From Azadirachta indica (lineage: Eukaryota; Streptophyta; Magnoliopsida; Sapindales; Meliaceae): DNA of 64,000 nucleotides. Below the pieces are notes generated by a model, which had not been told where the DNA came from, searched no databases, and saw nothing but the letters and a program-made list of their open reading frames with translations. The DNA lies in contig CM040453.1 in NCBI GenBank assembly GCA_022749755.1, positions 14,145,368 through 14,209,367 on the forward strand, written 5' to 3'. Below are positions 13,987 to 25,698 of the stretch, piece after piece (the first letter of the stretch is position 1; the number at the start of each line of letters is the position of its first letter). The position numbers and the translations under genes are program-made.

Positions 13987-15875
13987 TCAGTTCCAGCTGA
14001 AACCATTCAGGTCGAATTGTTTGCAGCTTGTGGCAGCATCATTTTCATGGTCATGGGTATTCAGGTCTAGTTTTGTTGAAAAATAAGGCAGCCTGTAACC
14101 CTGTGAGAGTTTTCCATTCTCTGGTTTGGCTGACTCGGGTTTCTTGATGGTCTGGTCTAGGAGATTTTCCTCCTCATTCCTTGTTTTGAATCTCCCCTCG
14201 GGAAAACTGCTGCTGCCATTGGCCTTTTCTCCCTGGGGTCTGACGCCAATTGATAGCTCACCAGGGCCTCTTTCCTTCCCTATTGAGGAAAGAAATTTGC
14301 TCTCTTTCAGATCTTCACCCCACTTGAGTTCTGTTTGCTGCAGCATAGCCTCTTCCACAATCTCTTTTGGCTCTAGTGTTGTAGTTCCATGGAAAGGTCT
14401 TAATGCGATCCCACCATTGTGTATTTCTTGATCTTTCTGAGATCCTTCACAGGATGTTAAGCAGCTGTCCATTGAACAATCAGTAGGTTGGTTTGCTTGT
14501 GGTTGCTGAGGGTAGAGACCACCCTGGAGATCTTTCAGGTCTGAAAATGTTGAGTTTAGGCATTGAGTGGAAACTTTGGAAACAAGTTCAGAGAGTTGAA
14601 CTTTGGCAGCTTCTAGTCCTGCTGTGCCCAAGTTCTGTCTTCCAAGAGTCTCCTGTGCTTTCTCAAGGACTGCCTGGAGATACTTCCCTTGAGCCTCAAT
14701 CCGCAGCTGTAAATGTCGCTGCACCTGCTTAATTTAATCCAAAACAAAATCATCAGAATGCAGCTAGAGCCATAGTTTCAAAACTAGTTTTGAAAATTGC
14801 TTTTCAGTTTCAAAGTAATGAAAGTGTACTGTACCTCAAGTTGCTCATGTAACCTTCTCTGCACTTCTATTTGCATCTGAATTGTTTCGCTTATGTGTAA
14901 GCTCCTGGATTTCAAAATTCTCCTTTTTAGGACACAACATAATAATAATATTACTTTAAATCATAAATAAATAAATTATTGAATTCTCTTACTTGTTTGG
15001 CTGAGGTCCAATGCTTAGATTGTTCATATGAGTTCCATTTGCTTCAGGCATTCTCTCTGCTGCCACAGCAACTGGACCTACACCAGATGACTTAAAGTTG
15101 AGTCCTCTGATCCCAGTATGTGCTTTACAAGAGAAAAAATGCATTGCAATTTTAATCTTTCTGGCGAATTTGAAACTATTGTAAATTAATTTTTGAGACA
15201 TTGTTCTCTTACCAATTTTATTGTTTCCATTATGCGCTTGTCCATGGAGATTCTTGCTGAGCCTGTACTTCTGTTAGCCAAAAAGGAACAACGAAAATAA
15301 GTATTTATCTGCTACAACTACAAAATTAACAGGAATCACCCTGCCCCCGATAACCCACAAACACAATTGAAAAGCAAGAAAATGAACATGAATCTCTAGC
15401 TAGTTTCTGCATATTTGGGTTTCTTAGTTTTCAGATCTCTTCAGTTTCTACAATTTCGTTCAAAAAGAACACGAATCTGTTTGTGCTGTTGGTAATTTAC
15501 CTGAAGATGACTCTTAAGGTGGTACAAGGTAAGCCCAGGAATCCCCATAAGCTTCATAACAGTTTTTGGAGTAGCCTCTGTGACATTACCAAGAGATATT
15601 CGAATTAGCCGAATTCATTTATACATTTGAAGTGATAATTGTTGAATCTTTGTAATGTACTCACTATCTGCTCCTCCAAGCTGATTGACAGCTTCAATGA
15701 ACCGTTCATGAAGATCAGGAGTCCATTTCAGCCTTGGCTTTGCGTCAGTTGAGAGGACAAGGCCAGAATCTCCAGGGCCATTCCCACCTTGCAGGAACAA
15801 ATGCCTTTCAGTAGGCATAGGCATTCTGGAAGAAGAGTGGATGCTCTTTCCTTGATGTTGGTGATGATGGTACAT
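13987..15875 (-). CDS. MYB-CC (GARP) transcription factor, MYR1/MYR2-like
   Basis: Six coding exons on the minus strand: 15665-15875, 15501-15577, 15213-15270, 14993-15077, 14835-14904 and 13987-14724, giving 412 residues. Residues about 45-105 form the single GARP MYB repeat (KPRLKWTPDLHERFIEAVNQ, then GLTLYHLKSHLQKYRLSKNL with the SHLQKYR signature). A coiled-coil domain follows (QMQIEVQRRLHEQLEVQRHL), which mediates dimerisation in this family. The C terminus KQFDLNGFSWN and the LDLNTH motif match the Arabidopsis MYR1/MYR2 type, which are relatives of PHR1 and reported as repressors of flowering under low light. PHR1-type phosphate-starvation roles are possible but less likely. Exon joins keep frame at every step. 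Expected length in the family is about 400 residues. Confidence 0.95.
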
Positions 15876-16185
15876 CTTCTGTCTTTTGAAAGATAAACTG
15901 GTTTAAGATTACTTGTCCTGGAAGACACTAACAAAAAAACAAATAATTTGGTCAAGATCAGCTATAGCTTTACCTGACAGAGTAATTGTTTCTCCTGATC
16001 CAATCTGCAGCCTCCTTAAATGTGTAACTTAATATATTCTTCAGGTTCAATCAGGAGCCTTGAGTATATAATGAATATAAACACAACTTTCCTTCTGCAC
16101 GCTTGCTGTTTACTTATCTCCTTTCTAACTCGGCCAATTCTCACAAGACAAAGGTATGGTGCAGCCTGGATTTATAAAGCAAAAC
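15876..16185 (-). promoter_or_regulatory. 5' UTR, leader intron and TATA-like box of the MYB-CC gene
   Basis: On the minus strand a donor CAG/GTAAAG at 15974/15973 and an acceptor AG at 15880-15879 suggest a 95-bp leader intron ending just before the ATG. A TATA-like word (TTTATAAAT on the minus strand) lies at about 16170-16180. Confidence 0.5.
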
Positions 16186-16595
16186 TAGAGGGAGGTGGGG
16201 GCGGCTGCATGGGAAGGCATAGAATCTTGAACAAAAATGAGAGAACACTCGATCCAATCCAATCCAATACAATATATTCACAGCGACTGGAAAAGAGATA
16301 TTGTCCTTCCTACTTTGAAAATAGTGGGACCTGAGCCACTTTCCATTCTCAGACAGAACTAACCCAATTGAAAACCTGTGCACAAAACTTTTTAGAAACA
16401 CCTCAGACCTTGCATTAGGTACCAGAATTGATCCCACCAAAGTAATTTTTGTTGTGAGCATTCGTATTCGTCTTTCTGGCAAAGGCAAGAATCTTATTCC
16501 CAGGATTTTATGGAGGAATTTTTCTGACTTGGATGAGGGGAATCCACTATCTATCTTGTCTAGAGACCCTTCAAAGTTCTCTCATATATCTCATG

Positions 16596-16638
16596 CAACC
16601 CAACTCAACCCAACCCAACCCAACGCAACCCAACCCAA
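16596..16638. repeat. (CAACC)n pentanucleotide repeat
   Basis: About eight imperfect CAACC units on the plus strand, upstream of the MYB-CC gene. Confidence 0.85.
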
Positions 16639-16833
16639 ACCGGCGCCTTTCATCCTCTCACCTTCAAAGAAGATTCTTAAAATTAAACTCATGATATATC
16701 TTTGTCCATCTCTCCTTGTTATTAGAGTTGCTTTTCAGTTGTCAATGTACATAGTGAAAACTAATGATATTGTAAATAAGGTTTATATGTATGTTATCTT
16801 ATATATATATTACTAAAGCTTTGCAGATAGAGA

Positions 16834-18923
16834 CGGGAAATGAAGGTTTTAACTGGTTATATTTGGAGAATGTTGCAGGAAGATTCTGTTGACTGAAGCA
16901 CCTGGGAAACTTTGGAATTAGATACATACAAGAATAAATGAAAAATAAATTACCAAAAAAGAAAAGGAAATTAAGAAAAGAAATAAAATGAAAATGGTGG
17001 GAAGGAAAGATGCTCTTTCTTGGAGATTGTTTGGAGGCAAGGAATGGAATATGGAATACATTCTGTTTTGTCTCCTTCAGTAAGTTTGGTACTTATTCAT
17101 ATCACACTGTATAAAAAATTAAAAATATATGTAAGATGGAATTGAAGAGGGTCCCAAAATTAACTTTTTCATTCTTCAATTGGCATAAGACAGCCGGCCC
17201 CTCTCCGGCGAATCCTAAGCATGCTCCTGGGACCTCATAATAAATAAAGATGAAATTAATAAAGAAAAAGAAAGCAAAGCAAAGCAAATCAAATGAAAGG
17301 ATTGTACTTGCTCCTATACTTGCAATATTTTGATTTTGATCAATGAAAGACATTACAATGTCCTGGGAAAGATGACTGACTACTGGCTGCCTCGATCGAT
17401 CTTGACTCAATATTGCCCTTTTAGATTCTATTTGTATCTCTATACTCTACTCCTTCCGATTTATATATGTACATATGTTTCATTGCTTTTTCTTTCTAGA
17501 GAGACTCTATATATGTCATCATTTCCCAATACTGAACTCATTTATATTATATGTTTTCTACAGTAACCTTACGAATTCGGGATCCATGCTAGGAGTATAA
17601 AAATAATATAGCTGCCGGAGCAATTCACGTAATAATGTTTTCAATGGTTTATATTAATTTGTTTATGATCAGGAATTAATTCATTCTATAAGCTATCTAT
17701 ATATGTGTCAACTTCAAGTTCATTATGCTTATGCTGTTGTGATATAGCTAGGGTTGCTTGCTTGCATGCAGGATGTGGTGATGATAATCAGGAATTATAC
17801 TATACCTATTTAAAATACAAAGAATAATATCCCTATAAGATGATCAACAGCTAGCTAGCTCTAATGCAGAATAAATTCGTATATTAAGTTGTGGAGACCA
17901 AATCTGTCAAAATACATTAAACCCATTTATACGATATAGCTATAGAATTAAAATAAAATTTTATTGACATATCTGATATATATGCTGATACCCATTAAGT
18001 AAACTGAGTGCTTGCTTTGAACAAGTGTTGCTAAACTGCGTAAAAATTTTAACAACTCCAGATTTCTAAAGCCTGTAAATTCAAATAAAAATTTCTATTC
18101 CTTGACAGTACGTATATATATTCATAGCTAGCTCTCACCTTTTAGAAAGATCGCTCGATTTTAATTAGTCAGGATATTTATTAATGTATACAGTTTGCAG
18201 AGAGAATCTATCAAAGTCTTTGGGGAGTAAAGCAGTAAAGCAAAAATTCCTGTATAGTTTGCTGGCATGTGGATAGGAATAATGTTATTGCAAAAGAGGC
18301 TCCATTTGAGTAGCTTTCAAGTTACAAATATTACACTTCTCTTTTTCATGCATGCATAAACCCTAGCTAGCTATAGCTAGAATGCATGCACGCACGCATA
18401 TGCATCATCATCATCATCATCACTTGTGAAAATTTTCTGATTGATTTTAAGCATGCCCATAAATTAAATCACTCTTGTTTGATACCTTAATCGAAACTTA
18501 TCATGATTTGTATAATGTTGACTGAACAATGTGTTCTAAATAAAGCACTTATGTTCAACTATGAATAGAATAAAACTTAATACAATGATCATACAATAAT
18601 TAATGGTACATGTAAAGTACTACTAATACCTTTCTTTGATGTTGCCAATCCAAATTTTGTATGTGTATACGTGTGTGCGCGTGTGTATATATATATATGT
18701 TTATGTTTGTGTCGTACAAGGAAATTGAATAATTAACCTTACTTCTATTTTTTTTTTTAAATATATATGTATGTATATATGTTCTTTGTTATCTAACTGC
18801 CATTACCTTCCTCCTCTCAGTATGGATCTTATTCTCTTGTCGCTTTCTCTCTCTCTCCCTTTGGGATAGAGGGCAAGAATTTTTGTTCTTCCTTGTACTT
18901 ACATTTCCTTTTATGGATTCCAA

Positions 18924-18960
<37 letters not shown>

Positions 18961-19482
18961 CTTTAACTTTTGAGAACATTACAAGAAGCCATGAAAAAGA
19001 GAAACACTCCTTCACATAAGAGAATCATATTAAAAAACTAGTCAATCATAAGCGATAACACGTGTAAGATACCGATAGGTCGAGAATTGTTGACCACATG
19101 CATATGATACCATTGGTTAGTGCAACAAGTGAGAAATGACCACGGAACGTTATTCCTTGTGGAAAACAGTTTAGCAAGATAGAAGAAGGAATTCAAGCCA
19201 AAAAGCTATAGCTAGCTATATATATATATATGTGTATATATATATATATATATAAATAAAAATAAAAAGGTTCCATACATGGGGAGGAATTTGAATGTTA
19301 GAATCTTAACTCAATGTAAAGCCAGTGAGTCATATTCTCAAGTCAAGAATTTGTTTATTCCTTTCTACCCAAGACCACAAAAAATGGGTTCCTCTCACCT
19401 TTTCCTTTTTAGCTAATATACTTAGATGCCCTCTTCAGTATTGTTCATCAGTAGAGAGCTGCATATGCAATACCTACATCCA

Positions 19483-19518
<36 letters not shown>

Positions 19519-22452
19519 TATGCTCATAACTTGCACCACATATTATCAGAATATTGCCTTGTTTAGTGATTTGTTTAGGCTATTTTCTGAAACACATAAA
19601 TGTCTTCTCATTATTCTTTATAGCATAATGTTTTTAATTGGTCTACCTGAATATCATTTTTCTTTTGGTTAGCTAGGAAGGGTATATGTGTGTGTGTGTG
19701 TACTTATATGTTAATGTCCCATTATTATTTAATGTTACCTCCAGGTATATGGATCAAAGAGAGACCTATGAAGAAGAATTAATGACGTTTCAGGAGTCAA
19801 GATTTCATTTGTATGAATATTAGAAAATATTAATAATAATGTATATATATATATATATATGTGCTCGCAAATATCAACTCTTTTTAGCTTAATTTTATGT
19901 CCTCCAAGCAAAATGAATCATGTATATTATTCTAAGTCGTTGATTGAGATATTTAGTCCTCATCTTTTATCTTATCAAACCCTGATATTATTAATAAGTT
20001 TTGATGATTAGTAGATAAAATTTTAACTAATATTGCCTTCTATTGGCCTAATTTATACTAATTTCGATTTTTGAATCTTAAAAGTGTTTGTGTGTGTGTA
20101 CATATATATATTTTGCTTTCTTATGGTTTTTAATATATACAACCTATTTTATTTTCCCAATCATTATGCGTATTAAGGCTCATTTTATACTCTTTAATTA
20201 GTTGAATTAATACAACATTCTTTAAGGTTCATAAGAATAAGAAATATCACACACACGTGTATGTATGGATCCCTGTGTGTGTGCATGTGCGTGGGTGTTA
20301 ACACTTTTTTTAATTTATTTATAAACCGTTACATTTAGTTACTTTTAACAATTAACAAATAGTGAAAAAATTATGTAAAGTTAAGAGACTGTTGATCTAT
20401 TTTCGTATATATAATTAGCAACTTGTTTAAATGCAAATAAAAAAAGAGTTCAAATAATATTCACAATGAAATGCAAATGGAAGCCTTGAAATTTAGCAAC
20501 TAGAAGTCATCACTTGCAATTCTAACTAATAGTTTGGAAATCAATTAGCAATTAATTTCAACATTTAAAAACAAATTAAAAAAATTAAAAAATTAATTTC
20601 CGAAATACAAACTAGAAATTAAAGTTATATATAGTACAATTTGTAGTAATCAATATATACTTGTATACTTTGTTCTAATTCCTCAATGACGATAGCATGT
20701 TGCAAATTTTGCATATATAATATAATCGATTTCATTTGATTGTGGATGATATTATTCCTACAGATCGAATTTGCTTCGAATACCATCCTTTTGTTCTCAT
20801 TCTACACAGTAATTTTGAGCAATTATACCCATATATATTCTAATTCCCACTTAACTAATTCAGGATATGATATATATATATATATATATATATATTGTTC
20901 AGTTAATAATTACGTACCTAGGTTGTTAAATACTGTGAATAAAATTGTACATTTATTCTTCATACATTTATGTGATTAGATGATAGTACATATCCGAAGC
21001 AATTGCGTTATCAGTAGCACTACTTAGCACAAATTAAAAAAGTTATTCTATTAGGTAAAAACTTAACATTAGCACTGAAAATATCTATATTAACATGTTT
21101 ACGTAAAGTCTTAACAAGTCTTGTTATGTGAAAAATGTATGTGAATTCTAAAAAATCGAAAAAAAGATACGACATTGTATAGAACAGTTAAGCTATTAAA
21201 TAAAAGTTTAATATTAATGTTAAAGGCAAGTCTTAACGTAATAATAAGTCAACTATTATATATTTTGACCCTTGATCATAATCAAAACACAAATTTTACT
21301 ATAGTAAAATAATAAGGTAAATCATTGATGAACTTTTTTTTTTTTTTCATATCAAATAATAAAAAGAGTTAAAATCTAACGAAAATGTCAAGCAAGTAGA
21401 AGAATTGATTACGCAAAACTTAATTAACTTGGTGGGTGAAAACATAATCACTTTTTCTAGTAGCTTAATTGATTAGGTGGAGATAGATATTGACAATTAA
21501 AGAGTATTCTTGCAATATATGCAATACCATTCATTCATTTCACGTTTAAATTCCAAAAATGGTTCCTCCAATTTGATTATTATAAGTAGTACTAACATAT
21601 ATAATATAGAAGAATTGGTACTACTTTTGATTTAGTTTTGGGACATTCGATATATATCCCTTTGAAAAAAGAGTCAATTAATGCTTTGTCTAGTGATGTC
21701 TATTTCATGCATATATTCTCGCCCATCTTCATTTGCTGCTAACCCCAACTTGCTTAATTTCTTCCCTAGAATGAAAAATACTAAGTTCTTTCTTCTTCTC
21801 TCGCTGCTGCTGCTGCTGCTTCTTCTTTTGATCCAATTTAGCTCCTCCATCCATTCCTTTCACTTCAAAAGATGGATGTTTATGTGCACCCATAAGTTTC
21901 TATTCCCATTTCTGTTTTATCATGACAATTGAATGTGGGTGGAACCTCTTGATAGCTATTGGTTTCTATGTGTTTACTGCCCTCCATTTCTTTTCTTTTC
22001 TTTTCTTTTCTTTTCTTTTGTTGCTATCAACTTGCCAAGTGTTTGACAAGTAATTTAGAGTATCCTTGAGATCGATGATGTGTTGTAACTTTCTACTCAT
22101 AGTTTTTGTGAAACGAAAGCATATGTAAGGTACACATTTGAAATTGCATCAAATTGTTAATAATTTACTTGTTGGATAATTTATGACGAATATATTATGT
22201 TTGACAAACTATTTTCAAAAGTGATGATTATTGGCTAAACAATCTAATATCGTATCGATTCCTAAAAAAGCTCAAGTCGGAATGGTAAAATTCTCTGCAA
22301 AGACAGATTTTATCTAGATTAAGAATTTGTATAATTTTTTTGGCCTAAACGGTAAAGAATCGTGGATTATCTTAGCCCATTTTATTTCAAAGATAGAGGT
22401 AAACTATTTCGTAGTATAATTTTGCAAAATATTCTTGACATATTTTAAAATT
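16834..22452. other. long intergenic region, microsatellite-rich, no gene seen
   Basis: No coding sequence is supported on either strand. Simple repeats: (CAT)n at about 18402-18421, TG/TA tracts near 18665-18700, (TA)n at about 18928-18958 and 19216-19254, (CATA)n at about 19481-19511, (TG)n at 19687-19701, (TA)n near 19843-19861 and 20871-20895, (CTG)n then (CTT)n near 21804-21830, and (TTTTC)n at about 21986-22019. A short inverted CA/TG repeat is at about 20250-20282. Confidence 0.6.
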
Positions 22453-22556
22453 GCAAGCATCCTCCAAAGCTTGCTCATACGAGGCACTAACCTATATGGC
22501 TATATCAACATATAACAAAAGAAAAAGATTAATAGTCTAACTTTAACTTCTAGAAA
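22453..22556 (-). pseudogene. duplicated fragment of the NOT3 exon 3 / intron 2 junction
   Basis: About 100 bp match the NOT3 region 7210-7310 in the same orientation. The match covers the start of exon 3 (the [10 protein letters not shown] codons), the splice acceptor, and continues into intron sequence (shared ATAACAAAAGAAAAAGATTA). Because intron sequence is included, this was copied from DNA and not from spliced mRNA. It has several substitutions and a small insertion, and is not a functional exon by itself. Confidence 0.85.
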
Positions 22557-25500
22557 TACAAACCAAAATAACTACTATACGATACAATACTACTCACCTT
22601 CTTTAACATGAAATCAGAGGTTCAAACTTTTCATGTGTACGTTGGAGTACATTAAAGAAACTTTTCATGTGTATAAACATGAATTCACATGTTGTATTGG
22701 CCCATTATTTTTCGTGTCGATTTAATTTATTTGTCATCTTTTAAGTTTAATAGATTTTTAACTACAATAGAATGTTGGATTAAAGAAAACACACACATAT
22801 TAAAACAGATATAAGAACAGAAGCCTGTTTTACGAATTTTCCCTACTCTTTCTTAAAGGCTTTATTAGCCCATTACATATTCATACGCCCCCAAAATTTG
22901 CTAAATATACCATAAAATTTTTTATATAAACATATAGTGCACTTAGAAACAATATACGTAGATGCAATCACAGAGTATAAACTTCTAGCTTAATAGTTTA
23001 ATTTTATTTCATTTATTTTTATGAATTTTTCATCATTGGGATAGACTTATTTTTAATTAAATAAATTATACAACTTCATTCTTTTTATCTTTTATTTTCT
23101 TCAAATAATATAATACGGTAACTTTTCAAGACACTAATAATTGTTTCTATTTAAAATCGGTATATTATCAATGCAAATTCATACTATTATGTTTATAAAT
23201 TAATTGTAATTTATTTTTTTTATTTTTAAGACTAAAATTTGAATATAATTATTTAAATATTTAAAAGTTATTTATTTTTAATTTATATTAGATAACTTGT
23301 TAAAAATGTCTATGTTGTGTTCTTTTTTTTCACTTTCTATTTTTTTAAATGATATAACACTAAAAATTTCTAAGATGTTCATGATAGTTCATATGTAAAA
23401 TCAGTATATTATCAATAGGAATACACACTAATTTTTTCGTAATTGAATTATATTTTAAGTGTCTATTTATTTATTGAAATGTGAATATAATTATTTAGAC
23501 GGTAAAAATGACAATAACCCCCTTATAGTTCGGTGAAATACCCCAACATCCCCTAATATTTAGAAACATTACCTCGTTACATCGACATGTTATTTCGACT
23601 AGTAAGCAATTCGTCTTTTTGAGGTAATTTTATTAAAATAACCCTGAAGAGCTTATTAATGAAATAAATGGGTCCCATACAATAGTGGGTCTGCTAACAA
23701 CTATTTCATATTTATATATAATAGAATAATTATAAAATTACGAAATTACCTACATTTATTACTATTTAAATTCCTTTTTTAAGAATATTGGGGTATTTTG
23801 TTTAATATACTTATAAGATAAAATAATAAAACAAGACATAACAACTAAAAGAATTATATAAATACCAAAACATTTCTTCATTTTTTAAAATTAAAAGGAA
23901 AAGTTACATAAAAAAAGATAAATTCCAAAATAGATAAATCTAAAAAATTTCCAAATTAAATTAATTATTATGGAATATAAAATAATGATAAAATTATGTC
24001 ATTCCACCGCCACAAAAAATAAAAATTAAAAGGAAAATTAACACATATCTCCTATAAAATTTGGAAAACTTACATAAAAATAAGAGATTTAGGAAAACCT
24101 TCATATACATCTCCTGAATCGTTAGTTGATCATAATTAACTGTTAATTGATTATTAAACTTATGGGCATTTAGGTACAATAACAATTTTCTTTAAATAAA
24201 TATTAGTTATTATTATTCTTTTGGTAAGGCCTTATTTGCTCCCAAAGATTTAATCTAATACCCTTATTAATTATAATAGTTTTAAAATACTTCTAAAAGT
24301 CCCATTTTTGAAAATAACAATTATGCCCTTATATAATAATAATTATTTAAGAATAATAACTAGTGAATATATAAAATTTGATAAAATATAATATATTTAC
24401 GTAGAATATATTAATTAAATAAATAGTATTATTATTTTATAGCACATTGATAATATAAATATTTATTAATATATTATAAATTTATTTTTTTTATTTTTAT
24501 TAATATTTTATTTATTATTTTGTTTATATTTTAAAATATATACATAATTCAAAATATTGTAAAAAGATTTTGATAAATTATTAAAATATTGCAATTATTT
24601 GAATAAATAATTCAAAATCTTTATATTCAAAATTTTTTAATTATTTAATTTTTCATTGGTCTTCTTACGTAAATAGCGCCTTTTTTGTCTAAAAATTAAA
24701 TATAATTGAAATCTAAATTTAATTAAAATGTTAAGTTGATTGATACATTTATTTTTTTACCTTACATGTTTGACTATATATTAAATTATTTATTTTTATA
24801 AAAATAAAAAATTTGTAATTAATATATTAACATATATACTTTAAAAAATTTAAAAATGGTATGTTAATTTATTGATATATTTATATATATAAATGTTAAG
24901 TAATAAATTCAAGATATCATTAATTAATAAAATATTTAATTATTTAAATATAAGTTAAAAAGGAAATTACTCTTGAATACCTGAATATAAAAAGAGAATA
25001 ACAGGACATGGAGGATGAGGGTTGGAGGCACGAGAGATGGTGGCACTTGGGTGGTGGGTGGAGGCACGATACGTGGAGACACATGAGCACTAAGTGAATA
25101 GGTGGCAGGATTATTGTAGTTTCCTTTATCTAAAAATTAAATTTTTACATATGAACTATAAGAATATTAGTCATTCTCCTTTTTTTTAAATGTTTAAAAA
25201 TTATTTATTTTTAAATTTAAAACTTTATTAAAAATATCTAAACATAATTAAATTAAAAATTTTAATTTATATTTAAATCACTAAATAAAGTCCCGAATTA
25301 CTTTTGCAATAATACTCTTATGCTATATTAATTTATTTGCTAACATATTTAACTTTAAATTATATTTACCCTTTTACTTTTGTTTCTGCCGTCTACTAAT
25401 CTTCTATTCTTCTTCTCCCTTCTTCCTCTCTTCAACTCTCGACGAAAATTTTACAATAAGAGCTTTTTTTTATTTTTTTCAATTAAATGCTTTATGATAA

Positions 25501-25698
25501 ATAAATAATAATGATAATTTTTTTAATTTTCCTATACACGTGGCAATAACGTACAGGTTACCAAATTAGTTGCACCATATTTCTATGCTCTCTCACCCTC
25601 CAAATCCAAATTCGGCCACATCACGTTACTGGAGAGGTCTTGAGAAGGGTTTTGGCAGAGAAGAAAACGCAGAAACAGAGAAAACAAAAACGAAAACA
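22557..25698. other. AT-rich intergenic DNA with diverged transposon pieces
   Basis: No gene is supported up to the 5' UTR of the next gene. The stretch at about 23515-23810 has the word AAATACCCCAA near its left end and its complement near its right end, as in a MITE, but I could not define termini. At about 24226-24340 the sequence resembles the terminal ~110 bp of the Mutator-like family seen at 51732-52269. A G-rich patch with imperfect GGAGGCACGA repeats lies at about 25008-25100. Confidence 0.4.

Noticed and set aside
13745..14431. Plus-strand open frames of about 100 codons
   Set aside because: Antisense to the last exon and 3' UTR of the MYB-CC gene.
16596..16638. CAACC array considered as a telomere-like or CRISPR-like array
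   Set aside because: Short imperfect pentamers without spacers; a simple repeat in a plant genome.
23515..23810. Complete MITE with AAATACCCCAA ends
   Set aside because: The inverted words are short and no target duplication was found; kept only as a remark.
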